This document shows, piece by piece, positions 44,658 through 54,166 of a stretch of 64,000 bases of DNA. The notes under the pieces are model-generated. The model was not told where the DNA came from. It saw only the letters and a program-made list of their open reading frames with translations, and searched no databases. Source of the DNA: Pseudomonas sp. CHM02 (GTDB lineage Bacteria > Pseudomonadota > Gammaproteobacteria > Pseudomonadales > Pseudomonadaceae); the NCBI RefSeq assembly GCF_000612585.1, contig NZ_JFCA01000010.1:62001-126000 (forward strand), given 5' to 3'. Each line of letters opens with the position of its first letter. The stretch's first letter is position 1. The position numbers were made by a program, and so were the translations under genes.

Positions 44658-46097
44658 ATGTCGATACCACGTTTGAAGTCTTACCTATCCATAGTCGCCA
44701 CGGTGTTGGTGCTGGGCCAGGCCTTACCTGCGCAAGCAGCGGAGCTGCCTGACTTCACCCAATTGGTTGAGCAGGCCTCGCCTGCCGTGGTGAACATCAG
44801 TACCACGCAAAAACTGCCGGATCGCAAAGTCTCCAACCAGCAGATGCCAGACCTGGAAGGCCTGCCGCCGATGCTGCGTGAGTTCTTCGAGCGCGGCATG
44901 CCGCAACAACGCGCTCCCCGTGGTGGCGGTGGTGGTCAGCGTGAGGCTCAGTCCCTGGGCTCTGGCTTCATCATCTCGCCGGATGGCTATATCCTCACCA
45001 ACAATCATGTGATTGCCGACGCCGATGAGATCCTCGTGCGCCTGGCCGATCGCAGTGAGCTGAAAGCCAAGCTGGTGGGCACCGACCCACGCTCCGACGT
45101 GGCGTTGCTGAAGATCGAAGGTAAAGACCTGCCTGTGCTCAAGTTGGGCAAATCCCAGGACCTGAAAGCCGGGCAATGGGTAGTCGCCATTGGTTCGCCG
45201 TTTGGTTTTGACCACACCGTTACCCAAGGCATCGTCAGCGCCATTGGCCGCAGCCTGCCGAACGAAAACTACGTACCGTTCATCCAGACCGACGTGCCGA
45301 TCAATCCGGGTAACTCCGGTGGTCCGCTGTTCAACCTGGCGGGCGAAGTAGTCGGTATCAACTCCCAGATCTACACCCGTTCCGGTGGCTTCATGGGCGT
45401 TTCGTTCGCCATCCCGATCGACGTGGCCATGGATGTTTCCAACCAACTGAAAAGCGGCGGCAAGGTCAGCCGCGGCTGGTTGGGCGTGGTGATCCAGGAA
45501 GTGAACAAAGACCTGGCTGAATCCTTCGGCCTCGACAAGCCGGCTGGTGCCCTGGTCGCGCAAATCCAGGACGACGGCCCGGCTGCCAAAGGTGGCTTGC
45601 AAGTGGGTGACGTGATCCTGAGCATGAACGGCCAGCCGATCATCATGTCGGCCGACCTGCCGCATCTGGTGGGCGCACTCAAGGCTGGCAGCAAGGCCAA
45701 GCTGGAAGTGATCCGTGAAGGCAAGCGCCAGACTGTTGAGCTGACGGTGGGCGCAATCCCTGAAGAAGGCGCGACACTGGATGCCCTGGGCAACGCCAAG
45801 CCTGGTGCCGAGCGCAGCAGCAATCGCCTGGGTATCGCCGTGGCCGAGCTGACCGATGAGCAGAAGAAGACCTTCGACCTCAAGAGCGGCGTCGTGATCA
45901 AGGAAGTACAGGACGGCCCTGCCTCTCTGATCGGCTTGCAGCCGGGTGACGTTATTACCCACCTGAACAACCAGGCGATCGATACCACCAAGCAATTCAC
46001 CGACATCGCCAAGGCGTTGCCGAAGAACCGCTCGGTGTCGATGCGTGTGCTGCGTCAAGGGCGTGCGAGCTTCATCACCTTCAAACTGGCTGAGTAA
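44658..46097 (+). CDS. mucD: Periplasmic serine protease MucD (DegP-like)
   Basis: 479 residues. After a signal peptide ending LPAQAAELPD the trypsin-like domain has His117 (YILTNNHVIADADE), Asp147 (GTDPRSDVALLKIEG) and Ser220 (INPGNSGGPLFNLAGEVVG), the full catalytic triad. Two PDZ domains follow, with GWLGVVIQEVNKDLAESFGL and GVVIKEVQDGPASLIGLQPG. MucD degrades misfolded envelope proteins and helps keep AlgU activity low. The ATG at 44658 has GGGAG upstream. A strong terminator follows. Confidence 0.96.
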   Translation: MSIPRLKSYLSIVATVLVLGQALPAQAAELPDFTQLVEQASPAVVNISTTQKLPDRKVSNQQMPDLEGLPPMLREFFERGMPQQRAPRGGGGGQREAQSLGSGFIISPDGYILTNNHVIADADEILVRLADRSELKAKLVGTDPRSDVALLKIEGKDLPVLKLGKSQDLKAGQWVVAIGSPFGFDHTVTQGIVSAIGRSLPNENYVPFIQTDVPINPGNSGGPLFNLAGEVVGINSQIYTRSGGFMGVSFAIPIDVAMDVSNQLKSGGKVSRGWLGVVIQEVNKDLAESFGLDKPAGALVAQIQDDGPAAKGGLQVGDVILSMNGQPIIMSADLPHLVGALKAGSKAKLEVIREGKRQTVELTVGAIPEEGATLDALGNAKPGAERSSNRLGIAVAELTDEQKKTFDLKSGVVIKEVQDGPASLIGLQPGDVITHLNNQAIDTTKQFTDIAKALPKNRSVSMRVLRQGRASFITFKLAE

Positions 46098-46110
46098 GTC
46101 GGTAAAACAA

Positions 46111-46149
46111 AAAGCCCCGCCTTCGTTTAACGAAGGCGGGGCTTTTTTG
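46111..46149. terminator. Bidirectional rho-independent terminator
   Basis: AAAGCCCCGCCTTCGTT pairs with its reverse complement around two bases, ending in six T. It separates the convergent mucD and bepA genes. Confidence 0.93.
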
Positions 46150-46162
46150 TGGACAAAGGGGT

Positions 46163-47596
46163 TTAGCTCATCATCCCTTTGACCAGGCGTTCCTGTTCGA
46201 TCAGCTCACGCTGGCGCGCATCGATACGTGAAGACAGCGGGAAGTTGTTGCCAGCGCGACGCTTGGCGAAATCCAATTGCTGGATGGCCTGCTGGAAGTC
46301 ACCCACCAGCGCAAAGTACTCGGCGCGGGCCTGATGCAGGCCGATGATGTTGCCGGATAAGCCGCGCGTCTCGGCGACCTGGTACCAGACGTCCGGGTCA
46401 TCCGGGCGAGACTTGAGCAGGCTGTCCAGCGCCTTTTCCGCATCCGCCGTGCGGTTCTGCTTGAGCAGCAGATCCACACGCACCTGATTCAGCGGATAGT
46501 TGCCCGGGTATTGGGTCAGCATCCGATCCGTGCGCTGCTGGGCATCCGGCAGGCGGCTGTTGTCGATGTCCAACTGGATCTGGGCCAGGTTGTAGGTGAT
46601 GTCGTTGGGCGCTTTAGCCAGCAGCGGCGCCAGGTTGTCGCGTGCCTGTTTGAACTGAGAGCCTTTGATCTGGGCGATAGCCAGTCCATAGCGCGCCACA
46701 TCGTTCTTCGGATTCTCGTCGAGCTGCGCCTGGAAGCGCTTGGCGGCGAGGCCTGAGGTGTCTTCGTATTGCAGTTGCACGCGTGCGCGAATCAGTTGAT
46801 AGCGCAGGCTGTCTTCCTTGCCGCCGGGCTTGGCTTGTTCTGCTCGGTTGCGGGTATCGGCGATCCGCGATTCGGTGACCGGGTGCGTCAACAGGAATTC
46901 CGGTGGCTTGGCATCGAAGCGGTACTGGCGCATCAGGCGTTCGAACATGGTCGGCATGGAACGCGGGTCGTAGCCGGCTTTTTCCAGATTGAGGATGCCG
47001 ATACGGTCTGCTTCCTGTTCGTTCTGGCGTGAGAACCGGCGTTGCTCCTGGATCGCGGCGGCCTGGGTGCCGGCAATGGCGGCAATGCCGGCATCGCCTG
47101 CGCCGGCGGCGGCTGCAATGATGCCGCCCAGCAGGGCGGCCATCATCGGTATCTGCATGCGCTGTTGCGCTTCAACGCCACGGGCGAAGTGGCGTTGGGA
47201 CAAGTGCGCCAATTCGTGCGCCAGTACCGAGGCATATTCCCCTTCGGTCTGGGCATTGAGGAACAGGCCACCGTTGACGCCGACGATACCGCCGGGCGCG
47301 GCAAAGGCGTTCAGTTGCGGGCTGTTGATCAGGATGAACTCCAGGCGCCGGTCGTTGACCTGGCTGGTCTCCACCAGTTTGTACACACTGGTTTCGACGT
47401 AGTCCTTGAGCTGCGGATCGTTGAGTTGCGAGACCTGCCCCCGCAGGTAGGCCAGCCACGCGCGGCCCAGCTGGTATTCCTGTTGTGGCGAGACAATGGC
47501 AGAACTGGCGTCGCCAAGTGACGGCAGGTCGTCAGCGAAGCCTGGGGAGGCCAGCAGGCAAGCCAGCGTCAGCAGGGTAGGGCGCAAAAAAGTCAT
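46163..47596 (-). CDS. bepA: M48 metalloprotease / TPR chaperone BepA
   Basis: 477 residues. A signal peptide ends near ASPGFADDLP. The zinc site is His127-Glu128-x-x-His131 in VLAHELAHLSQRHF, with the third ligand Glu in RQNEQEADRIGI. The C-terminal half has TPR repeats, for example YPLNQVRVDLLLKQNRTADA and VWYQVAETRGLSGNIIGLHQ. BepA (YfgC) edits assembly of LptD and other outer-membrane proteins through the Bam machine. The ATG at 47596 has AAAGG upstream. Confidence 0.92.
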   Translation of the reverse strand: MTFLRPTLLTLACLLASPGFADDLPSLGDASSAIVSPQQEYQLGRAWLAYLRGQVSQLNDPQLKDYVETSVYKLVETSQVNDRRLEFILINSPQLNAFAAPGGIVGVNGGLFLNAQTEGEYASVLAHELAHLSQRHFARGVEAQQRMQIPMMAALLGGIIAAAAGAGDAGIAAIAGTQAAAIQEQRRFSRQNEQEADRIGILNLEKAGYDPRSMPTMFERLMRQYRFDAKPPEFLLTHPVTESRIADTRNRAEQAKPGGKEDSLRYQLIRARVQLQYEDTSGLAAKRFQAQLDENPKNDVARYGLAIAQIKGSQFKQARDNLAPLLAKAPNDITYNLAQIQLDIDNSRLPDAQQRTDRMLTQYPGNYPLNQVRVDLLLKQNRTADAEKALDSLLKSRPDDPDVWYQVAETRGLSGNIIGLHQARAEYFALVGDFQQAIQQLDFAKRRAGNNFPLSSRIDARQRELIEQERLVKGMMS

Positions 47597-47691
47597 GCAC
47601 AAAGCCTTTCGACAAAGAGCTTACTGTAGCCGGACACTGAGCTTCGGACCAGATATTCTAAGCAACCCAAATGCGTGTCCGGAGTAAAACC

Positions 47692-47931
47692 ATGACCGAC
47701 GCTGTAGCCTTTGATGCCGAACTCGATGCCAGCGGCCTCAACTGCCCGTTGCCCTTGCTCAAGGCCAAGCTGGAACTCAATCGTTTGGCCAGTGGCGCAG
47801 TGCTCAAGGTTATCGCCACGGATGCGGGCTCCCAGCGTGATTTTCGCACGTTTGCCAAGCTGGCCGGCCACACCCTGTTGCATGAAGAAGACGCCGCCGG
47901 TGTGTACCGTTACTGGTTGCGCAAGGCCTGA
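47692..47931 (+). CDS. TusA-family sulfur carrier protein
   Basis: 79 residues. The motif LNCPLPLLKAKLELNRL with Cys18 is the persulfide-carrying site of TusA/SirA/YeeD-type sulfurtransferases, followed by the two-layer alpha/beta fold. It is divergent from bepA and lies 31 bases before an AI-2E-type permease. Whether it works in tRNA thiolation (TusA) or another sulfur route is not clear from sequence. An in-frame upstream start (47671) is not favoured. Confidence 0.88.
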   Translation: MTDAVAFDAELDASGLNCPLPLLKAKLELNRLASGAVLKVIATDAGSQRDFRTFAKLAGHTLLHEEDAAGVYRYWLRKA

Positions 47932-47961
47932 ACCGTTTGCCCCACCACCCGAGGTTGATTG

Positions 47962-49032
47962 ATGTTCAAAGTGTTACGAGACTGGATTCAGCGCTACTTC
48001 TCCGATGAGGAGGCCGTGGTGCTGGCGGTCCTGCTGTTTCTGGCCTTTACGGCCGTGCTCACCTTGGGCGGCATGCTGGCGCCGGTGTTGGCGGGGATGG
48101 TGCTGGCTTATCTGATGCAGGGTCTGGTGACCACGCTGGAACGCTTGCGCTTGCCGGGCGGGGCCGCGGTAGGGCTGGTATTTGCCTTGTTCATGGGCCT
48201 GTTGGTGCTGTTTATCGTGGTGGTATTGCCATTGCTATGGCACCAACTGATCACGCTGTTCAATGAGTTGCCGGGCATGCTTGCCAAGTGGCAGTCGCTG
48301 TTGCTGCTGTTGCCTGAGCGTTATCCGCACCTTGTGTCGGACGAGCAGGTGCTGCAAGCCATCGAAGTGGCGCGCGGCGAGATCGGAAAGTTCGGCCAGT
48401 GGGCGCTGACCTTTTCCCTGTCCAGCCTGCCGCTGCTGGTCAACATCATGATCTACCTGGTGCTGGTGCCGATCCTGGTCTTCTTCTTCCTCAAGGACCG
48501 CGCCATGATCGGTCGTTGGGTGCGTGGCTATCTGCCGCGCGAGCGGGCGCTGATCACACGCGTGGCCGAAGAGATGAACCGGCAGATCGCCAACTACATC
48601 CGTGGCAAAGTCATCGAGATCATTATCTGTGGGGGCGTGACCTATATCGCCTTTATCGCCCTGGACCTGAACTACGCAGCCTTGCTGGCTTTGCTGGTGG
48701 GTATTTCGGTGGTGGTGCCCTATGTCGGCGCCGTGGTGGTGACCGTGCCCGTGACCTTGATCGCGTTGTTCCAGTGGGGGTGGAGCGACCAGTTCATCTA
48801 CCTGATGGCGGTATACGGGATCATCCAGACCCTGGATGGCAACGTGCTGGTGCCGCTGCTGTTCTCGGAGGCGGTCAACCTGCATCCGGTGGCGATCATC
48901 TGCGCGGTGCTGCTGTTTGGCGGGCTGTGGGGATTCTGGGGTGTGTTCTTCGCGATCCCGCTGGCGACGCTGTTCAAGGCGGTGCTGGATGCGTGGCCGC
49001 GGCAGGAACCGGTGGTTGCGCCGTTGCTTTGA
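47962..49032 (+). CDS. AI-2E transporter family (PerM/YdiK-like) permease
   Basis: 356 residues with about eight membrane helices. The N-terminal pair begins EAVVLAVLLFLAFTAVLTLG. The central soluble part MNRQIANYIRGKVIEIIICG and the C-terminal DGNVLVPLLFSEAVNLHPVA match the AI-2E family. Members export autoinducer-like or other small molecules, or act as Na/H antiporters. The start at 47962 is preceded by GAGG. A REPIN follows the gene. Confidence 0.88.
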   Translation: MFKVLRDWIQRYFSDEEAVVLAVLLFLAFTAVLTLGGMLAPVLAGMVLAYLMQGLVTTLERLRLPGGAAVGLVFALFMGLLVLFIVVVLPLLWHQLITLFNELPGMLAKWQSLLLLLPERYPHLVSDEQVLQAIEVARGEIGKFGQWALTFSLSSLPLLVNIMIYLVLVPILVFFFLKDRAMIGRWVRGYLPRERALITRVAEEMNRQIANYIRGKVIEIIICGGVTYIAFIALDLNYAALLALLVGISVVVPYVGAVVVTVPVTLIALFQWGWSDQFIYLMAVYGIIQTLDGNVLVPLLFSEAVNLHPVAIICAVLLFGGLWGFWGVFFAIPLATLFKAVLDAWPRQEPVVAPLL

Positions 49033-49055
49033 ACGTTGCGGTGGGGTTGAGGGCG

Positions 49056-49124
49056 TCATCGCCGGCAAGCCGGCTCCTACAAGGGGATGCGTTACAAATG
49101 CAGGAGCCGGCTTGCCGGCGATGA
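49056..49124. repeat. REPIN: inverted REP pair
   Basis: TCATCGCCGGCAAGCCGGCT at 49056 and its reverse complement ending at 49124 (AGCCGGCTTGCCGGCGATGA) form long arms around a short centre. This is the commonest fluorescent-Pseudomonas REP sequence and belongs to a third sequence type compared with the elements at 1309 and 14252. It lies between the convergent permease and bcp genes. Confidence 0.88.
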
Positions 49125-49147
49125 CAATCCAAAGGTCGCCGCAGCGA

Positions 49148-49621
49148 TCAAGCCTTGTTCAACGCCTGCGCCGCCGCCAGAACGGCATCCACATGGCCCG
49201 GCACTTTCACACCGCGCCATTCCTGGCGCAGCACACCTTCGCTGTCGATCAGGAAAGTGCTGCGGTCCACGCCCAGGTATTCCTTGCCGTACAGCTTCTT
49301 CAACTTGATCACATCAAACAGCTGGCAAACTGCTTCATCCTTGTCGCTGATCAGCTCGAAGGGAAATTCCTGCTTGCCCTTGAAGTTCTCATGGGACTTC
49401 ACGCTGTCTCGCGACACGCCGAACACTTCGGTGTTGGCCGCCTTGAACGCTGCATATTGGTCGCGAAAACCCTGGCCTTCGGTGGTGCAGCCCGGCGTGC
49501 TGTCCTTCGGATAGAAGTAGATCACCACTTGCTTGCCCTTGAGGGCTGCGAGGCTGAAGGTCTGGCCGCTGGTGGCCTGGGCTTCGAAATCGGCTACGGG
49601 TTTGTCGATGACTACCGCCAT
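49148..49621 (-). CDS. bcp: Peroxiredoxin Bcp
   Basis: 157 residues. The peroxidatic Cys45 lies in FYPKDSTPGCTTEGQGFRDQ. The resolving cysteine present in E. coli Bcp five residues later is replaced by Gln/Gly here, so reduction should need another partner; one more cysteine is at VCQLFDV. It removes hydroperoxides with thioredoxin-type reductants. It is encoded 10 bases after gcvR in a common operon. Confidence 0.93.
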   Translation of the reverse strand: MAVVIDKPVADFEAQATSGQTFSLAALKGKQVVIYFYPKDSTPGCTTEGQGFRDQYAAFKAANTEVFGVSRDSVKSHENFKGKQEFPFELISDKDEAVCQLFDVIKLKKLYGKEYLGVDRSTFLIDSEGVLRQEWRGVKVPGHVDAVLAAAQALNKA

Positions 49622-49631
49622 GAAAACTTCC

Positions 49632-50192
49632 TTACATTGGGTTCTGTGGGCGCCATGGCTCGATCAAGGCGTCGAGGTTCAGGGCATCGGCGAAATCCAG
49701 GAACTGGTCGCGCAGCCAGCTGATCTGCACGCCAGCCGGCAAGGTCACGGTGAACGTGGCGTTCAGCATGGTCCCGCCGGTTTGCGGGGCCTGGTAGGTG
49801 TCGCAAGTCAGGTTTTCCAGCTCGACGTTGTGGTCGATGAAGAACTGGCACAGCTCGTTGACGATGTCCGAGCGATAGGCCGAACTGACATACGCCACAT
49901 AAGGCAGGGCCTGGGGGCGATTCTCCAGGGCAGCACTGCGCACCACATTGACGGTGAAGTCATGTTTCTTGGCCAGGCCCGGCAGGCCGGTCTCCAGGCG
50001 CGCCAGGGCATCCCAGGTGCCGGAGATCTGCAGCACCAGCGCGCTGCACTCGCCATGGCGGGTCAGGCGGGAGGTCACGACGGCGCAGCGGTTTTCATGG
50101 CTGGCGCGGCACAGGACGTTGGTCAGCTCCATGGGGTTGGCGCCGAGGGCACTGATAACAAGGAATTGTTCGCGAACTGTGGGGGTGGACAT
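49632..50192 (-). CDS. gcvR: Glycine cleavage system transcriptional repressor-like protein GcvR
   Basis: 186 residues made of two ACT domains: the first starts REQFLVISALGANPMELTNV and the second LPYVAYVSSAYRSDIVNELC. GcvR in E. coli binds GcvA and represses gcvTHP; in Pseudomonas the role is less studied. There is no DNA-binding domain, as in E. coli. It is encoded upstream of bcp and divergent from dapA, the usual Pseudomonas gene order. Confidence 0.9.
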   Translation of the reverse strand: MSTPTVREQFLVISALGANPMELTNVLCRASHENRCAVVTSRLTRHGECSALVLQISGTWDALARLETGLPGLAKKHDFTVNVVRSAALENRPQALPYVAYVSSAYRSDIVNELCQFFIDHNVELENLTCDTYQAPQTGGTMLNATFTVTLPAGVQISWLRDQFLDFADALNLDALIEPWRPQNPM

Positions 50193-50465
50193 GCAGCCTT
50201 CCTAAAACGATGAGCGGTCGATACTGTAAGAGCTGTATCGATCAAAGGATGAAGGGTAGCGAAAACCGTCGCCAAGGGATAGGAGGTGGCGTTTTCATTG
50301 CGTCATCGGTCTGATTTCATCGTGCTTCAGGGCAGGCTTTTGCCCAATGATGGCATTGCCCGTCGTTTAGTTGCGCCAGAACGCTTCCTCAGGCGGTACT
50401 TCGCTTGTGCAAGCATCTTGGCGCCAGTACCATTACGGCTCTCTTTTTCCGGCAGGAGCGGTTGC

Positions 50466-51344
50466 ATGATTGCGGGCAGTATGGTGGCACTGGTCACACC
50501 CATGGATGCACAAGGTCATCTCGACTGGGACAGCCTGGGCAAACTGGTGGACTTCCACCTGCAAGAAGGCACCAATGCCATCGTGGCGGTCGGCACTACA
50601 GGTGAATCGGCCACCCTCGATGTGGAAGAACACATCCAGGTGATCGAATTCGTGGTCAAGCGTGTCGCGGGCCGTATCGCCGTGATCGCCGGTACGGGCG
50701 CCAACTCGACGCGTGAAGCGATCGAGCTGACCAAAAATGCCAAGAAGGCCGGCGCCGACGCCTGCCTGCTGGTGACCCCGTACTACAACAAGCCGACCCA
50801 GGAAGGCCTGTACCAGCATTTCCGCGCCATTGCCGAAGCCGTCGAGATCCCGCAGATCCTCTATAACGTGCCGGGTCGTACCGCGTGCGACATGAAGGCC
50901 GAGACCGTGATCCGCCTGTCCACCGTGCCGAACATCATCGGTATCAAGGAAGCCACCGGCGACCTGCAGCGCGCCAAGGACATCCTGGTCGGCGTGAGCA
51001 GCGATTTCCTGGTGTATTCCGGTGACGACGCCACCGCCGTCGAGCTGATCCTGCTGGGCGGTAAAGGCAACATCTCCGTGACCGCCAACGTGGCCCCGCG
51101 TGCCATGAGCGAAATGTGCGCCGCCGCCATTGCCGGCGATGCCGTGACCGCCCGCGCGATCCACGAGAAACTGATGCCGCTCAACAAGACACTGTTTATC
51201 GAATCCAACCCTATTCCCGTGAAATGGGCACTGACTGAAATGGGCATGATGCCGGACGGTATCCGTCTGCCGCTCACCCGTCTCAGCGAAGCCTGTCACG
51301 AACCGCTGCGACAGGCCCTGCGCCAGTCCGGCGTCCTGGTTTAA
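50466..51344 (+). CDS. dapA: 4-hydroxy-tetrahydrodipicolinate synthase DapA
   Basis: 292 residues, the standard length. It condenses pyruvate and aspartate semialdehyde in lysine/diaminopimelate synthesis. The Schiff-base lysine is Lys161 in IIGIKEATGDLQRA. Tyr133 lies in LYNVPGRTACDMKA, and AVGTTGESATLDVEEH is the substrate-binding loop. The ATG at 50466 has AGGAG upstream; the open frame to 50286 upstream is not coding. It is followed 17 bases later by bamC. Confidence 0.96.
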   Translation: MIAGSMVALVTPMDAQGHLDWDSLGKLVDFHLQEGTNAIVAVGTTGESATLDVEEHIQVIEFVVKRVAGRIAVIAGTGANSTREAIELTKNAKKAGADACLLVTPYYNKPTQEGLYQHFRAIAEAVEIPQILYNVPGRTACDMKAETVIRLSTVPNIIGIKEATGDLQRAKDILVGVSSDFLVYSGDDATAVELILLGGKGNISVTANVAPRAMSEMCAAAIAGDAVTARAIHEKLMPLNKTLFIESNPIPVKWALTEMGMMPDGIRLPLTRLSEACHEPLRQALRQSGVLV

Positions 51345-51361
51345 TTGAGGAAGCACTACGC

Positions 51362-52477
51362 ATGAAGCGATTGGCCGGACTTTCCGCACTTGCCTTGATT
51401 ATCTCCAGCACCAGTGGCTGCGGTTGGATCTGGGGCCCGGAAGGCTACTTCCGTGACCGCGGCAGCGATTACCTGGAAGCACAACCCACTAAACCGATGG
51501 AATTGCCGCCGGGTGTCAACGTCGCCAAGCGTCTTGACCCGTTGTTGCCGATCCCGCGCAACGTCGCCGACGACACCACCAAGGGTGAGTACGTGGTGCC
51601 CCGTCCACAGCCGATCTCGGCGGTGGCGGATGCCAGCGACTACAGCCTGCAGAAGAGCGGCGACTCCCGCTGGATCGTGGCTCAGCGCCCACCTGCCGAA
51701 GTCTGGCCAGTGGCTGTGCAGTTCTTCCAGGACAACGGTTTCCGCATCGACGAGCAGCGCCCGCAGACCGGTGAATTCACCACCGCATGGCAGCAGGGCA
51801 GCGAGCTGTCCGCCACCATGGCCAAGCGCCTGCAGGCCGGTGGCGTAGCCGCCGACAGCGAAGCCCGTGTGCGTGTGCGCATCGAACCAGGCGTGCAGCG
51901 TAATACCAGTGAAGTCTACGTAGTCAGCGCCGAGCGTCCTGCCGGCAGCACCGCCAATGTCGACTTCACCAACCGCTCGGTCAATACCGGCGTCGACTCG
52001 GCGCTGGTCGACGAGATGCTGGCCAGCATGAGCCGTATCTCCGAGAAGGGCGGTTCGGTTTCCCTGCTCGCCGCACGTGATTACGACACGCCGAGCCGCG
52101 TCAGCCTCACCGAAGACGGCAGCGGCAACGTGGTGCTGAACCTGGGTGAAGACCTCGACCGCGCCTGGGCCAGTGTCGGCCGCGCGCTGGAGCAGGGTCC
52201 TTGGCGTGTTGAAGACATCAACCGCAGCCTGGGCCTGTACTACATCAACGTGGCCGAGAAGGCCGAGCGTAAAGATGAAGAGCCTGGTTTCTTCGGCAAG
52301 CTGTTCGGCAGCAAGCCGACCAAGGAAGAAATCGAGACCCGCGCCGAGCGTTACCAGGTTCGTCTGAGCAAGGTTGGCGAAAGCGTGCAGGTGACCGTCG
52401 AGAAGAACATCAATACCGTTGCGCCCGCTGAAACAGCGCGCAAAGTGTTGGGCGTGATTCAAGACAACCTGGGCTGA
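51362..52477 (+). CDS. bamC: Outer-membrane assembly lipoprotein BamC (NlpB)
   Basis: 371 residues. The lipobox STSGC20 follows a hydrophobic signal sequence, so the mature protein is anchored to the outer membrane. The unstructured N-terminal segment (YFRDRGSDYLEAQPTKPMEL), which contacts BamD in E. coli, is followed by two helix-grip domains, with AQRPPAEVWPVAVQFFQDNG and TARKVLGVIQDNLG. The dapA-bamC-MBL hydrolase-purC order is the conserved Pseudomonas arrangement. Confidence 0.92.
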   Translation: MKRLAGLSALALIISSTSGCGWIWGPEGYFRDRGSDYLEAQPTKPMELPPGVNVAKRLDPLLPIPRNVADDTTKGEYVVPRPQPISAVADASDYSLQKSGDSRWIVAQRPPAEVWPVAVQFFQDNGFRIDEQRPQTGEFTTAWQQGSELSATMAKRLQAGGVAADSEARVRVRIEPGVQRNTSEVYVVSAERPAGSTANVDFTNRSVNTGVDSALVDEMLASMSRISEKGGSVSLLAARDYDTPSRVSLTEDGSGNVVLNLGEDLDRAWASVGRALEQGPWRVEDINRSLGLYYINVAEKAERKDEEPGFFGKLFGSKPTKEEIETRAERYQVRLSKVGESVQVTVEKNINTVAPAETARKVLGVIQDNLG

Positions 52478-52481
52478 TCCG

Positions 52482-53240
52482 GTGCGTTTTGCCGTTCTCG
52501 GCAGCGGTAGCCAAGGGAACGGTACGCTGGTCGCCCACGACGATACGTACGTGCTGGTGGATTGTGGTTTCTCCTTGAAAGAAACCGAGCGGCGCCTGCT
52601 GCGACTGGGGGTTCATCCCACGCAGCTGAGCGCGATTCTGGTGACCCACGAACATGCCGACCACGTGCATGGCGTGGGTTTGCTGTCTCGGCGCTACAAT
52701 CTTCCGGTGTACCTCAGTCGCGGTACCTTGCGCGGGATGCGCAAACCCATTGAACCCGCAGGTTTCCTGGCTGGTGGCGAGCAGCTGCAGATCGGAGCCT
52801 TGAGCGTCGATGTGATTGCCGTGGCGCATGATGCACAGGAACCGACGCAGTATGTATTCAGTGACGGTGAGCGGCGTTTCGGCGTACTGACCGACCTGGG
52901 CTCGTACTGCGCCAAGGTGCTGGACGGCTACCGGAACCTCGATGCCTTGATGATCGAGTCCAACCACTGCCGAGACCTGCTGGCTCGCGGTCATTACCCC
53001 TACTTCCTGAAGCAGCGGGTGGGCGGCGAACTGGGGCACTTGAACAACCACCAGGCGGCGTACCTGGTGTATGAGTTGGGCTGGCAAGACTTGCAACACC
53101 TGGTCCTGGCCCACCTGAGCAGCAAGAACAACCTGCCGCAGCTGGCCCGGCAATGTTTTGTCGACACCCTTGGGTGCGACCCGGACTGGCTGCAACTGGC
53201 CGATCAAGATTCAGGGCTCGACTGGCGACACATCGCCTAG
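52482..53240 (+). CDS. Metallo-beta-lactamase-fold hydrolase (YycJ-like)
   Basis: 252 residues. The metal motif THEHADHVHGVG (HxHxDH) and GFSLKETERRL are typical of the MBL superfamily, with ESNHCRDLLARGHYPYFLKQ carrying another metal-ligand region. It resembles YycJ/WalJ and RNase-like MBL proteins of about 250 residues. The substrate is unknown; an exonuclease or phosphodiesterase role is possible. It starts with GTG at 52482, four bases after bamC. Confidence 0.85.
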   Translation: MRFAVLGSGSQGNGTLVAHDDTYVLVDCGFSLKETERRLLRLGVHPTQLSAILVTHEHADHVHGVGLLSRRYNLPVYLSRGTLRGMRKPIEPAGFLAGGEQLQIGALSVDVIAVAHDAQEPTQYVFSDGERRFGVLTDLGSYCAKVLDGYRNLDALMIESNHCRDLLARGHYPYFLKQRVGGELGHLNNHQAAYLVYELGWQDLQHLVLAHLSSKNNLPQLARQCFVDTLGCDPDWLQLADQDSGLDWRHIA

Positions 53241-53267
53241 CCCACCATTTAGCAAGCGGAGCCCATC

Positions 53268-53981
53268 ATGGAAAAACGTGAAGAACTCTACCGCGGCAAA
53301 GCCAAGTCGGTGTACAAGACCGACGACGCCAACCGCCTGATCCTGCTGTTTCGCAACGACACCTCGGCGTTCGACGGCAAGCGCATCGAACAACTTGATC
53401 GCAAAGGCATGGTGAACAACAAGTTCAACGCCTTCATCATGCAGAAGCTCGAAGCGGCCGGCATCCCGACCCAATTCGACAAGCTGCTGGGCGACAACGA
53501 GTGCCTGGTCAAGAAGCTCGACATGATCCCGGTTGAATGTGTCGTGCGTAACTACGCCGCCGGCAGCCTGGTCAAGCGTCTGGGCGTGGAAGAGGGCCTC
53601 AAGCTCAATCCCTACACCTTCGAACTGTTCCTGAAGGACGACGCCAAGGGCGACCCGTTCATCAACGAATCCCACGTCGTGGCATTTGGCTGGGGCACCG
53701 CTGAGCAACTGGCTCGCATGAAGGAGCTGTCCCTCAAGGTCAACGACGTACTGAGCAAACTGTTCGACGACGCAGGCTTGCTGCTGGTGGACTTTAAACT
53801 CGAATTCGGCGTGTTCCACGACGGCTCCATCGTCCTGGGCGACGAATTCAGCCCGGACGGCTGCCGCCTGTGGGACAAGGACACCAAGAAGAAGATGGAC
53901 AAGGACCGCTTCCGCCAGGGCCTCGGTGACGTCATCGAAGCCTACGAAGAAGTCGCCAATCGTCTCGGCGTACCGCTTTAA
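53268..53981 (+). CDS. purC: Phosphoribosylaminoimidazole-succinocarboxamide synthase PurC
   Basis: 237 residues. It joins aspartate to CAIR in purine synthesis. [20 protein letters not shown] is the ATP-binding start, [19 protein letters not shown] the CAIR-binding region, and LVDFKLEFG with [14 protein letters not shown] the conserved C-terminal motifs. It lies 28 bases after the MBL hydrolase gene. The tRNA-Ser gene follows on the same strand. Confidence 0.96.
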   Translation: MEKREELYRGKAKSVYKTDDANRLILLFRNDTSAFDGKRIEQLDRKGMVNNKFNAFIMQKLEAAGIPTQFDKLLGDNECLVKKLDMIPVECVVRNYAAGSLVKRLGVEEGLKLNPYTFELFLKDDAKGDPFINESHVVAFGWGTAEQLARMKELSLKVNDVLSKLFDDAGLLLVDFKLEFGVFHDGSIVLGDEFSPDGCRLWDKDTKKKMDKDRFRQGLGDVIEAYEEVANRLGVPL

Positions 53982-54064
53982 TCGACGCAAGCATCTGATA
54001 GCACGGAAAAAAATCGCCTCGGCGCTTTGCATCCACGAATCATGCTGTTATGATGCGCGCCGTT

Positions 54065-54154
54065 GGAGAGATGCCAGAGTGGCCGAATGGGACGGATTCG
54101 AAATCCGTTGTACCTTCACCGGTACCTAGGGTTCGAATCCCTATCTCTCCGCCA
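54065..54154 (+). tRNA. tRNA-Ser (anticodon CGA)
   Basis: 90 bases, with the long variable arm of serine tRNA (GTACCTTCACCGGTAC). The acceptor stem GGAGAGA pairs with TCTCTCC, the anticodon stem-loop is GGATTCGAAATCC with anticodon CGA, and the T-loop is GGGTTCGAATCCC. The CCA end is encoded. Confidence 0.95.
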
Positions 54155-54166
54155 TTATTGAAAAAT

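Noticed and set aside
44724..46058. A 444-codon open frame on the minus strand across mucD
   Set aside because: It is wholly antisense to the well-supported mucD, has a low-complexity His/Gln/Arg translation typical of GC-rich shadow frames and no ribosome site.
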